Below, in pieces: positions 1 to 7,312 of a stretch of 64,000 bases of DNA. The stretch's first letter is position 1, and every line of letters starts with the position of its first letter. Made by a program: the position numbers and the translations under genes. The notes beneath the pieces are model-generated. The model was not told where the DNA came from and did no database searches. It saw only the letters and a program-made list of their open reading frames with translations. The DNA lies in NCBI GenBank assembly GCA_013151965.1, contig JAADHF010000065.1, positions 1 to 64,000 of the forward strand, written 5' to 3'. Origin of the DNA: Spirochaetota bacterium. Lineage in GTDB: Bacteria; Spirochaetota; Spirochaetia; SZUA-6.

Positions 1-209
1 TCATCGTTTCTCTGAAATACGGAAAAGGCCTTGTCGGCAAGAAGAATGGAGAACCGCTCTCTTCCCCCTCTGAAAGACGCCGATTCGAGCAGAGCATGAG
101 CGCCCAATTTCCTTGCCAGCGAGAAAGGAGTAAACCTTTCACCCGGTATTATTCTAAGAACAAATGATTTTCCTGCATGCTTTGCTGTTTCTTTTGTAAT
201 GGTCTTCAT
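1..209 (-). CDS. trpE: Anthranilate synthase component I, N-terminal part (runs off window)
   Basis: Reading leftwards from an ATG at 209, the frame is open to the window edge (69 codons). TrpE makes anthranilate from chorismate and glutamine, the first step of tryptophan synthesis in the cytoplasm. The visible part has the family's N-terminal signature: a TPFSLARKLGAHALLESASF stretch followed by GRERFSILL, the region where related enzymes bind feedback-inhibiting tryptophan. The start is supported by GGGAGG a few bases upstream. The assignment rests on this short N-terminus plus the tryptophan-specific attenuator directly upstream, which together make it firm. A TrpE/TrpG fusion cannot be excluded because the C-terminus is missing. 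Confidence 0.85.
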   Translation of the reverse strand, partial: MKTITKETAKHAGKSFVLRIIPGERFTPFSLARKLGAHALLESASFRGGRERFSILLADKAFSVFQRND

Positions 210-279
210 CTCTGCCTCCCTTTCGCTTAATGAAATTATTTTATATCCGATTCCGGCCGCAGTATAAAACTGCAGACAT

Positions 280-316
280 AAAAAAAACCGCAAAACCCGT
301 TAATTGGATTTTGCGG
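280..316 (-). terminator. trp operon attenuator terminator (segment 3:4)
   Basis: On the minus strand an 11-bp stem forms from CCGCAAAATCC (316-306) and GGGTTTTGCGG (298-288), with one G-U pair and a 7-nt loop. It is followed by eight T residues (287-280). It lies between the trp leader peptide and trpE, so it can stop transcription before the structural genes. Its 5' arm shares CCGCA with the antiterminator arm at 312-324. Confidence 0.9.
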
Positions 317-401
317 CCTGTTCTTACAGAACAAGCCGCAGACTCTGGATAGTTTTAGCCAGAACCTGCGGCCTGTACCGTTAAAGATGCATGGTTCTAG
401 C
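312..401 (-). promoter_or_regulatory. trp attenuator: competing antiterminator and anti-antiterminator helices
   Basis: Three mutually exclusive helices can be drawn in the leader RNA. The antiterminator pairs 340-328 with 324-312 (13 bp, one G-U, 3-nt loop) and takes up the terminator's 5' arm. An upstream helix pairs 376-359 with 348-331 (18 bp with three G-U pairs) and blocks the antiterminator. A third possible helix pairs GCTAGAACC (401-393), which overlaps the leader stop codon, with GGTTCTGGC (366-358). A ribosome stalled at the Trp codons would leave 401-393 free, while one at the stop codon would cover it. The pairings are seen in the sequence; the switching order is inferred. Confidence 0.75.
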
Positions 402-457
402 TAATGCCGGAGCCACCACCAAGTATTTGTTACTGTAACAAACTGTTTTTCGTTCAT
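401..457 (-). CDS. trpL: trp operon leader peptide
   Basis: An 18-residue open frame, MNEKQFVTVTNTWWWLRH then TAG, contains three consecutive TGG codons at 421-413. It precedes a strong terminator and trpE, the arrangement of ribosome-mediated trp attenuation: starvation for charged tRNA-Trp stalls translation here and lets transcription continue. There is no Shine-Dalgarno sequence. The -10 box ends 10 bases before the ATG, so the transcript should start only about 3-4 nt upstream of the start codon. The peptide is too short for routine gene callers. Recognition rests on the Trp run and the context, and is strong. Confidence 0.9.
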   Translation of the reverse strand: MNEKQFVTVTNTWWWLRH

Positions 458-467
458 GTTGCTGTGC

Positions 468-495
468 AGTATATCAATTATTCTTTTTCTGTCAA
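468..495 (-). promoter_or_regulatory. trp operon promoter
   Basis: TTGACA (495-490), a 16-bp spacer and TATACT (473-468) form a near-consensus sigma-70-type promoter reading towards trpL. The expected transcription start is near 461-460, almost at the trpL ATG. Confidence 0.8.
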
Positions 496-529
496 GTCTT
501 TCTTCAGCTTTTAATAAACTTAACAGTTT

Positions 530-673
530 TTATACCCTGCCTGTTATGTAGTGAGATTTATACAGAGGAAAAAAACTCGAATCGACAAAGGATTTCATGA
601 TAATGTTTCTTAGTTTAGAAAAAGAGGATAATCGGAGAGCCGTATCTTTATCAAAACCCGGTACTGTACCGAG
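530..673 (-). pseudogene. Decayed HEPN-domain remnant next to the MNT gene
   Basis: Directly after the MNT stop codon, in another frame, 47 codons stay open (LGTVPGFDKD at the start, ending YITGRV). The piece contains FSKLRNIIMKSFVD, which resembles the C-terminal helix of HEPN toxins, where the catalytic motif is R-x4-H (usually RN...H-Y). Here the R-N is present but lysine stands where the catalytic histidine should be. No start codon or upstream helices remain. HEPN and MNT genes normally sit side by side as a toxin-antitoxin pair, so this may be the inactivated partner. The similarity is short and could be chance. Confidence 0.35.
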
Positions 674-675
674 TC

Positions 676-1146
676 TTAATAATATTTCCCGGTAAGTCTA
701 TCTTTATCAATAGCAGACAAAGACAGGGACCTTGATTTTACAGCAATATAATCTTTTGTAAATTGTCTATACTCTTCTGCAAGGTCAGTTACAGTAAGGA
801 AGTGCTTCCAGTAGAGAGAATGATTACTGATTATAATAGGAATTCCCTCAAGATAAACAGCGGCGGCTATTGTTGCTGCAGATCTATTTAGAACGACCAA
901 GTCAACTTCTTCTCCGACAATCTGCTCAAGATTTCTCCATATTTCATCCTCCTCCCTGAACGAAACATCCTCTTCGATATCAAATCCTTCCTTATGCGGA
1001 TAAAAATAAACGGCGATATCAAGATCAGAATCCAGTCCTGCATTTCCTTTTACAACGGATCCAAAGAGAAATGCAAATGCAACCTCTTTCCTTATAGAAA
1101 AATAATATTTAAGCTTATCTATTATTTGATTCTTTACAATTCTCAT
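676..1146 (-). CDS. MNT-type nucleotidyltransferase (HEPN/MNT antitoxin family)
   Basis: A 156-residue protein with the minimal nucleotidyltransferase signature: FLFGSVVKG, then SDLDIAVYF around residues 27-48, giving the GS...DxD metal-binding motif. The later EEVDLVVLN supplies the usual third acidic strand. In characterised pairs such proteins AMPylate and silence a HEPN RNase partner. The usual partner is absent; only a remnant is seen just downstream. The start is the only in-frame Met before the GS motif, and no Shine-Dalgarno sequence is visible. The gene is tandem with the DNA methyltransferase upstream, 145 bases away. It probably belongs to a decaying defence or addiction island; an independent function is possible. 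Confidence 0.75.
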   Translation of the reverse strand: MRIVKNQIIDKLKYYFSIRKEVAFAFLFGSVVKGNAGLDSDLDIAVYFYPHKEGFDIEEDVSFREEDEIWRNLEQIVGEEVDLVVLNRSAATIAAAVYLEGIPIIISNHSLYWKHFLTVTDLAEEYRQFTKDYIAVKSRSLSLSAIDKDRLTGKYY

Positions 1147-1291
1147 ATATTACAAAAATATCACTAATATACAGAGTTGTCGACTTTATATCCGAATTTC
1201 AGGATTCAGGCACTTAAGCGGCTATTTTGCACTTATTCTACAGTCTCAACGGACATGTGATGAATATTTATTTCTGCAATCAATTTAATTT

Positions 1292-2893
1292 CTATGCAAG
1301 CAGCTTTAAAAAAATATCGTTTAAATCATTCAACAGAGAAAGCCCTGATTCTCCGCGAATTACACTTTCCCTGTAGCGGCTGTAGATATGATGAATAGTT
1401 TTTTCCATGTTTACATCTACAACATCCAGATTGATAATTTTCCCATTGTTAAGATCGTTCGGTTCGTACTTATTTAAACCGCTGCCGTATTCTCTTCCCC
1501 TATCGTAAAGAATTTCCCTTGCAATATCCGTCAGCAGATAGGCAAAGAGAGTATCGATTCTATCCAAACCGGAGAAATTTACATATATGCAGTGGAAGGC
1601 AGTCAAATTGAGGATTCCTGCTTCGTTCCTTATAAAGCGAAGGCCTGTTCTGTTAAAAGTACCGGCCAATACCGGTGCCGGCGGACGGTTTTCCACTTTA
1701 TACCACGGCTTTCTGTGACCGGTTAAATACCTCTTATTAACCTTAAGTTCTTCGCCCAGCCGGATATATTCCGCTACATGTTCTTCCTTCCCGTTCCCTG
1801 CATTAAAAAGAAGAATATTAGAATCCTTTCTTTGCAGTTCATCATAATCGGCCTTTGTAAAAATGGGCGACTTCACCTGATTCGATTTACAAACACAGGG
1901 AAGTAAGAATTTGTCCGGAATGTTAAATTCGGATTGTTTTCTCTTATTAAAAGTAAAATAATCATTTGCACCGGTTGCAATACCGCGTATAATTCTGGCA
2001 TATTTTTTAAAGGGGACAAGACATCCGGATTTTCTTATGGTGCCTGAATTATAATATATTCTCCATTTCTCTGCCGGGTTCAGCTCCTTAAAACTTACAC
2101 TTTTCGAATTATTACTTAAAAGCAGGTCCGGATATTTGTTTAGTCTGCTGTAAGGCGAGGTTAGTTCTTCCATGCCGCTTAAAGATATAAAATTGACAGT
2201 CCGTTCTTTTCTGTCCTTCGAAAACAGAAAAATACCGGAAGTTGTCAGAACATCCTTAAAAACACCCGAATCGTTCTTAAATACTATAATATATCGAAGC
2301 GCCCTGCTTTCCGTCAGTATTTCTTTTACTATTTTTCCGTAATCCGCATTAAGGAATTCCAACGGAACAATAAAGGCGGCCCGCCCTCCGGGTTTTAACT
2401 GATGCAGCGATTTTATAATAAACAATGTGTAGATATTACTGAAACCGCTTAAACTAACCCCCAGGCGGGATTTAAACTCTGCCAGTGCTTCTTCTTTTCT
2501 CTTGAAATTGCGGAATGAAATATAAGGAGGGTTGCAGAGTATTCCGTCATAAAGCAAATTCCATCCGTGAAACAGAAAATCAGCAGGCAGGATTTCTGCA
2601 TTTATACTGCATGCGGAAAAAAGATTCACCGTTTTTCTTAATATATTTTCATCTATCTCGTAACCGGTAAATTTAAGATCAGGATTAATCTGATACGCCG
2701 CACGTATAAATACTCCCATTCCCACTGCCGGATCCAGAATATCCGTTTCTCCTCTTCCCCGGACAACCCAGGAAGCCATAAACCGGGCTATACAATAGGG
2801 TGTAAAGTACTGGGCATACTTTTTTCTTACAATAGAATCAATCGATTCAGAGTATTCGTTTTCCGGCTTGTCGCTAAAAATACTGAAGTTCAT
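1292..2893 (-). CDS. N6-adenine DNA methyltransferase, TaqI/Eco57I type
   Basis: A 533-residue class I SAM-dependent methyltransferase. Residues 27-45 (AQYFTPYCIARFMASWV) are the usual N-terminal element. DPAVGMG at 54-60 is the SAM-binding motif I, and NPPY at 121-124 is the adenine-specific catalytic motif. The C-terminal half, from about residue 290, looks like a TaqI-type target recognition region. No restriction endonuclease lies on either side, so it is either a solitary methylase or a single-chain remnant of a restriction-modification system. The ATG has no Shine-Dalgarno sequence; a TATAAT directly precedes it. Target sequence unknown. Confidence 0.85.
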   Translation of the reverse strand: MNFSIFSDKPENEYSESIDSIVRKKYAQYFTPYCIARFMASWVVRGRGETDILDPAVGMGVFIRAAYQINPDLKFTGYEIDENILRKTVNLFSACSINAEILPADFLFHGWNLLYDGILCNPPYISFRNFKRKEEALAEFKSRLGVSLSGFSNIYTLFIIKSLHQLKPGGRAAFIVPLEFLNADYGKIVKEILTESRALRYIIVFKNDSGVFKDVLTTSGIFLFSKDRKERTVNFISLSGMEELTSPYSRLNKYPDLLLSNNSKSVSFKELNPAEKWRIYYNSGTIRKSGCLVPFKKYARIIRGIATGANDYFTFNKRKQSEFNIPDKFLLPCVCKSNQVKSPIFTKADYDELQRKDSNILLFNAGNGKEEHVAEYIRLGEELKVNKRYLTGHRKPWYKVENRPPAPVLAGTFNRTGLRFIRNEAGILNLTAFHCIYVNFSGLDRIDTLFAYLLTDIAREILYDRGREYGSGLNKYEPNDLNNGKIINLDVVDVNMEKTIHHIYSRYRESVIRGESGLSLLNDLNDIFLKLLA

Positions 2894-2959
2894 ATTATAC
2901 AGAATGGTATTCTATCAGACTAATGTCCGTATTGGTAGTGTGCGGGTTAAGGGTCTATC

Positions 2960-3817
2960 TTACTCTGTGTTTACATGGATACGGGTATAGAGCCGCCTGT
3001 ACTCTTTGGGGGTCATTCCCAGTTTTTTTCTGAAACATCTTCTGAAATAGCAGGGATCGTTAAACCCGCTTCGGAATGCAACCGAATCTATATTATCTTT
3101 GCTGTTTATCAAAAGTGTACAGGCATGGTTTAACCTCCGTGTTTTTATATATTCGGAAATGGTAGTTCCGAAACTTTTTTTAAACAGCCGGTTAAGATAA
3201 TCGGGATTACATTCTGTTTCACCGGCTATTTTACCGACACTTAAATTTTCCGCAAACCGGGTTTTAATAATAGTCGTAGCTATTTCCAGCAAATGACTCC
3301 AATGAGAGGATTCATGCAGCCCGCGGGGAAGATTGGTACTTATTTCAACTAAAAGATGATAGACAATAAGGTTAGCGGTAACAGGACGAAGAAGACCCTC
3401 TTCCTGATCATGAAGAAACCATCTGAAAAGCTGGATAATTCTGGTAGGACGGGCTGCCTCTCTGTATTTCGGTATCACAAGCAGATTATGCGGGGGATAC
3501 AGCATAAAAGTCTCCGTATCACCACTTTTAACCGGAAGAACATCAAAATGAATCCAGTAATATTTTAAATCCGGTTCGTAAGGTATAGTACCGGCGTGTT
3601 CTATTCCGGGTTCCAGTATAATACTGTGCCCGGCGCCGACTTTATAATCTGCTAAACCTTCACGTATTCCAAGGATACCCTTCTCGACAAATATTATTTC
3701 GGTTGAGGATATTACCCTTTTAGGATGTATTCCTTCACCCCTGCTTATGAAAAGTCCGGCATTTTGAGCCTTTAGACAGGTGTTGAATTCAACATAAATC
3801 TGTTTTTTTGCATACAT
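2960..3817 (-). CDS. AraC-family transcriptional regulator
   Basis: A 285-residue protein with an N-terminal cupin-like sensor (about residues 20-155; GHSIILEPGIEHAGTIPYE is the typical ligand-pocket strand) and a C-terminal double helix-turn-helix (about 175-280). The HTH part contains LSVGKIAGETECNPDYLNRL and ends FRKKLGMTPKEYRR, the family signature. It lies divergently from the sugar ABC/GH127 operon starting at 4234 and is most likely its sugar-responsive activator. This role is inferred from position only. It points in the same direction as the methyltransferase gene, 66 bases downstream. Confidence 0.88.
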   Translation of the reverse strand: MYAKKQIYVEFNTCLKAQNAGLFISRGEGIHPKRVISSTEIIFVEKGILGIREGLADYKVGAGHSIILEPGIEHAGTIPYEPDLKYYWIHFDVLPVKSGDTETFMLYPPHNLLVIPKYREAARPTRIIQLFRWFLHDQEEGLLRPVTANLIVYHLLVEISTNLPRGLHESSHWSHLLEIATTIIKTRFAENLSVGKIAGETECNPDYLNRLFKKSFGTTISEYIKTRRLNHACTLLINSKDNIDSVAFRSGFNDPCYFRRCFRKKLGMTPKEYRRLYTRIHVNTE

Positions 3818-4079
3818 AAGTTAAATCCGCCCTCTTATTTTATTTGATAGAGAAACAATCGTCAAGAATACTTATAATTTCATGAATTCTATCAAGATGA
3901 TATAAATCTGATAGGTGAATAATGTCTCATGAACCTGCCTGTTGTGTACCCGTAAAAACTTCCGATTAACCGGCATTAAGATTTCATCAGAATACCCGGT
4001 AGAATACCGCAACGCCGCCGAATATTATTTAAGTATTAAAAAAGTAGGATTTGTCCTCTTATTCTGTTTTTGAATCATC

Positions 4080-4148
4080 TTGTAAAAAGGAGAACCCGGT
4101 GTAAAATTAATGCATAATCGGCAGTGCAGGATAATTATAACACTGCCG
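4080..4148 (+). promoter_or_regulatory. Candidate promoter and dyad upstream of the GH127 sugar operon
   Basis: In the 416-base gap between the AraC gene and the binding-protein gene, TTGTAA (4080-4085), 16 bp and TAAAAT (4102-4107) form a plausible promoter. A perfect 8-bp inverted repeat, CGGCAGTG (4119-4126) and CACTGCCG (4141-4148), lies just downstream. It could be an operator or a 5'-UTR hairpin. Nothing else was recognised in 3818-4233, including a promoter for the AraC gene. Confidence 0.35.
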
Positions 4149-4233
4149 GCGCTGCGGTAAAGTTTTAAAAAAAGCATACCTGCAGTCAGTCTCTTTATTG
4201 CCGCGCAATTTTAACAATCCCAAGGAGGTTCTT

Positions 4234-5505
4234 ATGAAAAAGGTTTTAATTATTTGGCTGCTTATCTTAGTGATTGCAGCCCTAACTTTTGCAGCCGGAG
4301 AACAGGAAGGTAAAGGAACCAATAAAATGGTTGCTTTACGTGTCTGGGACAGAGACTCGGTTATGGGTGATGTTGTGGACCAGTTCAACAAAAAGATGCA
4401 GTCAGAGGGCAAAAATATAAAAGCTCAGTTCGAATTAATACCCTATGGGCAACAGGTACCTAAATTCATGGCTGCAATGGCGGCAGGCCGGGCACCTGAT
4501 ATTTACAGCCTCGATCTTGTTCAATATCCCTATTTCATTTCTATCGGTGCTTTTAAAGATATTACCGAAGAATTCGAGGCTCTCCCTTTTAAGGACGAAT
4601 TGCCCCAGGGAATCCTGCGATTGGGGAAACAGAACAATAAGGTTTATGCCCTTCCTTACGAAATAGACCTTTCTGTTTTGAACTGGAGTAAGAATATGTT
4701 CAGAGCGGCAGGACTCGATCCTGAAAAACCACCCCTGACCTGGGATGACCTGATTAAAGATTCCGTTTCTTTAACCAAAGACAAAAACGGAGACGGGAAT
4801 CCTGATCAGTGGGGTTTTGCAGAGGTGGGAAACAATGCCGGTTCCTACATGTTCTGGTTTATGCCTTTTATCTGGGGCAACAATGGCCGTATGTTCGACG
4901 ATAACGGAAAAGTTGTATTTGATTCAAGGGAATCGAAGGAAGCTTTACAGCTCTGGTATGATTTGATCTATAAATACAAGGCAGCTCCGGTATCATCCGC
5001 CCAGTGGTCATCGGGAGACCGGTATAATGCCTTTATTGCCGGGAAACTCGGGCTCTTCCTGAGCGGAAATTTCTATATCAAAACTATTATGAAAGATGCA
5101 CCTGATTTAGATTTCGGAGTTACACTGATTCCTCACGGGAAAGGAAAAGGCGCTACTTTCGGAGGAGGAAACCTGATAGGTATTACCAGTCAGAGCAAAC
5201 ATCCTGCCGAAGCGTGGGAATTTATAAAGTTCGCTTTTTCCAAAGATGTTCTTGTTAACAATTATGCTCCGAAATTAATGCTTATACCAAGAAGGGACCT
5301 GTATGAGAACAAATATTATGCTAAATATCCGCAGATGAAGAAATATCAGGAAATCCTGGGTCATGCAATTACACCGTATACATATAAGTATAATCAGATT
5401 TACGATCCGGTTCTTTATTATCTTCAGGGTTCTCTGCTCGGTAAAATAAAAATCGACAGTGCTATAAAAGACCTTGCCGTTGAACTTAAAAAGGTAACAA
5501 AATAA
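4234..5505 (+). CDS. Sugar ABC transporter substrate-binding protein (family 1)
   Basis: A 423-residue extracytoplasmic binding protein that captures a sugar for the two permeases encoded next. It starts at the ATG after AAGGAGG (4222-4228); an open frame 12 codons longer lacks a ribosome site. The signal peptide (residues 1 to about 20) ends TFAAGEQEG with no cysteine, so it is probably released by signal peptidase I rather than lipidated. Family features include the RVWDRDSVMGDVVDQFNKKM start of the mature fold, PDIYSLD and WDDLIKDSVSLTKDKNGDGN. No ATPase gene is nearby, as is usual when a shared MsmK-type ATPase serves several sugar systems. The sugar may be an arabinoside, given GH127. 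Confidence 0.88.
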   Translation: MKKVLIIWLLILVIAALTFAAGEQEGKGTNKMVALRVWDRDSVMGDVVDQFNKKMQSEGKNIKAQFELIPYGQQVPKFMAAMAAGRAPDIYSLDLVQYPYFISIGAFKDITEEFEALPFKDELPQGILRLGKQNNKVYALPYEIDLSVLNWSKNMFRAAGLDPEKPPLTWDDLIKDSVSLTKDKNGDGNPDQWGFAEVGNNAGSYMFWFMPFIWGNNGRMFDDNGKVVFDSRESKEALQLWYDLIYKYKAAPVSSAQWSSGDRYNAFIAGKLGLFLSGNFYIKTIMKDAPDLDFGVTLIPHGKGKGATFGGGNLIGITSQSKHPAEAWEFIKFAFSKDVLVNNYAPKLMLIPRRDLYENKYYAKYPQMKKYQEILGHAITPYTYKYNQIYDPVLYYLQGSLLGKIKIDSAIKDLAVELKKVTK

Positions 5506-5528
5506 AATCTTAAAAGAGAATTATGCGG

Positions 5529-5557
5529 AACCGGGGGCAATAACAGCCTCCGGTTTT
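5529..5557 (+). terminator. Intercistronic stem-loop after the binding-protein gene
   Basis: AACCGGGGGC (5529-5538) pairs with GCCTCCGGTT (5546-5555), 10 bp with one G-U and a 7-nt loop, followed by a short T run. Hairpins here usually protect the binding-protein mRNA or reduce read-through, so that more binding protein than permease is made. Confidence 0.6.
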
Positions 5558-5580
5558 ATCAAACATATAGAGAGTATTGT

Positions 5581-6462
5581 ATGACATTAGGACAGTTGGC
5601 TTCAAAAAACAGAATGGGTTTACTTTTTATGCTGCCTTCCCTGTCTTTGTTAGTGGTTTTCTTTTTATTTCCCCTGACACAGGTTCTGTATATGTCCTTT
5701 CAGGATTGGAATGTTATGGGCAGCAGTACATGGGAGGGAATTAATAATTACATTAAAGCCCTTGGTTCCGGTGAATTCTGGCTTTCTTTATGGAACACCT
5801 TCATATATACGGTAATTGTAACACCATTAATCTTTGTTCCTGCAATTCTTCTTGCGGTCATGCTTAAGAAAACTACTTTCCGCACCGAAGTCATGCGGGT
5901 TGTTATTTTTATTCCATTTACAATTTCTTTTGTTTCGGCAAGTTATATATGGTCCTGGATTTATAATGATACATACGGAATTCTCAATTTTCTTTTATCA
6001 AAGATAGATTTAATCAGCAGGCCTGTAAACTGGCTGGGAGAAACGTGGAGAGCCAGAGTGATGATTTCGATCATGGTTGCATGGAAAACGCTGGGTTTTT
6101 CCATGCTCATATTTATCTCCGGACTTCAGAGCATATCACAGGAGATCTATGAAGCAGCCGATATCGACGGCGCATCCCGGATACAAACATTGTTTTTAAT
6201 TACCATACCTATTCTAAGGCCGACTATTTTCCTGGCCCTGGTTATTTCGATTGCCGGGTCTTTTAAGGCCTTCGATCAATTTTTTATCATGACAAACGGC
6301 GGTCCTATGCGAACAACCCAGACAATAGTTATGTATATAAATAAAATCGCTTTTGAAAATTATGATATGGGAACAGGTTCTGCCGTATCCGTTTTATTCC
6401 TTATCCTGTTACTTTCCATTAGTTATCAGCAGATTCGTATGGGAGGATATACAGGTGAATAA
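5581..6462 (+). CDS. Sugar ABC transporter permease, MalF/UgpA type
   Basis: A 293-residue inner-membrane protein with six predicted membrane segments. The first (LLFMLPSLSLLVVFFLFPLT) begins near residue 14. The cytoplasmic EAA loop, EAADIDGASRIQTLFLITIP, near residue 200 is where the ATPase docks. It forms the channel with the next gene's product. The gene lies 75 bases after the binding-protein gene and overlaps the next permease by 8 bases. Length and topology are normal for the family. Confidence 0.9.
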   Translation: MTLGQLASKNRMGLLFMLPSLSLLVVFFLFPLTQVLYMSFQDWNVMGSSTWEGINNYIKALGSGEFWLSLWNTFIYTVIVTPLIFVPAILLAVMLKKTTFRTEVMRVVIFIPFTISFVSASYIWSWIYNDTYGILNFLLSKIDLISRPVNWLGETWRARVMISIMVAWKTLGFSMLIFISGLQSISQEIYEAADIDGASRIQTLFLITIPILRPTIFLALVISIAGSFKAFDQFFIMTNGGPMRTTQTIVMYINKIAFENYDMGTGSAVSVLFLILLLSISYQQIRMGGYTGE

Positions 6463-7297
6463 GAGGCATTCATTTTACAAGTTACTAATTGCACTTCCGG
6501 CTTTACTTCTTTCTCTTCTGTTCCTTGCCCCCATAGCCTGGAGCCTTATTTCTTCCATAAAACATACCGCCGATATCCTTAAATATCCGCCTATATTATT
6601 TCCGAAAAATATAACTTTGGAACAGTATATCAAGTTATTCCGGGCGGGAGACGGAGTTTTCCTTCTATTTATCCGCAATACAATCATCATGACCACTTTT
6701 ACTATTTCCCTGGTATTAATTATCAGCGTTTTAGCTTCTTATGCCTTTGTTTCGCTGCCTTTTAAGGGCAGTAATTTTATTTTTATTTTGATTCTGTCAA
6801 TCTTTATGGTGCCTTTTCAGGCATTACTTATTCCCTTGTATAGTATTTTAAATAAATTGAGGCTCCTGGATACAAAAGTCGGTATGGTTCTGGTATATTC
6901 CACCTTTTTTATGCCTTTTTGTATTTTCATGTTCAGGAACTACTTTTCGGGCATTCCTGTTTCCATACGGGAGAGTGCCCGTCTGGACGGAGCATCCGAA
7001 TTGACAATTCTGTTAAAATTTTATCTTCCCCTCTCATTACCCGCAGTCGCCACTATTGTGGTATATCTATTTCTGGAAACCTGGAACGACTTTGTCTTAT
7101 CCCTGATTTTTTCTTCATCGAACAATGTAAAAAATATTCAGGTTGGTATAATGAACTTCGGAAGACAGAGATTCCAGAGTGATTGGGGAATTATTAACAG
7201 CGGGTCTATATTCAGCCTTCTGCCGACTATAATAATATTCCTCATGCTGCAGAAATACTATATTCAGGGTATGACTGCAGGAGCATCAAAAGAATAA
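6455..7297 (+). CDS. Sugar ABC transporter permease, MalG/UgpE type
   Basis: A 280-residue permease with six predicted membrane segments and an EAA loop (ESARLDGASELTILLKFYLP). A longer open frame exists upstream, but the GTG at 6455 follows GGGAGG (6441-6446) at normal spacing and gives the usual MalG length, with mature sequence starting NKRHSFYKLLIALPALLL. It overlaps the preceding gene by 8 bases, so the two are translationally coupled. The product pairs with the MalF-type permease, and the GH127 enzyme follows after 15 bases. Confidence 0.9.
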   Translation: MNKRHSFYKLLIALPALLLSLLFLAPIAWSLISSIKHTADILKYPPILFPKNITLEQYIKLFRAGDGVFLLFIRNTIIMTTFTISLVLIISVLASYAFVSLPFKGSNFIFILILSIFMVPFQALLIPLYSILNKLRLLDTKVGMVLVYSTFFMPFCIFMFRNYFSGIPVSIRESARLDGASELTILLKFYLPLSLPAVATIVVYLFLETWNDFVLSLIFSSSNNVKNIQVGIMNFGRQRFQSDWGIINSGSIFSLLPTIIIFLMLQKYYIQGMTAGASKE

Positions 7298-7312
7298 TTT
7301 AGGGAATGGAAA

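Noticed and set aside
1292-2893. Methyltransferase as part of a BREX or complete restriction-modification locus
   Set aside because: No pglZ, brxC, nuclease or specificity genes are present on either side.
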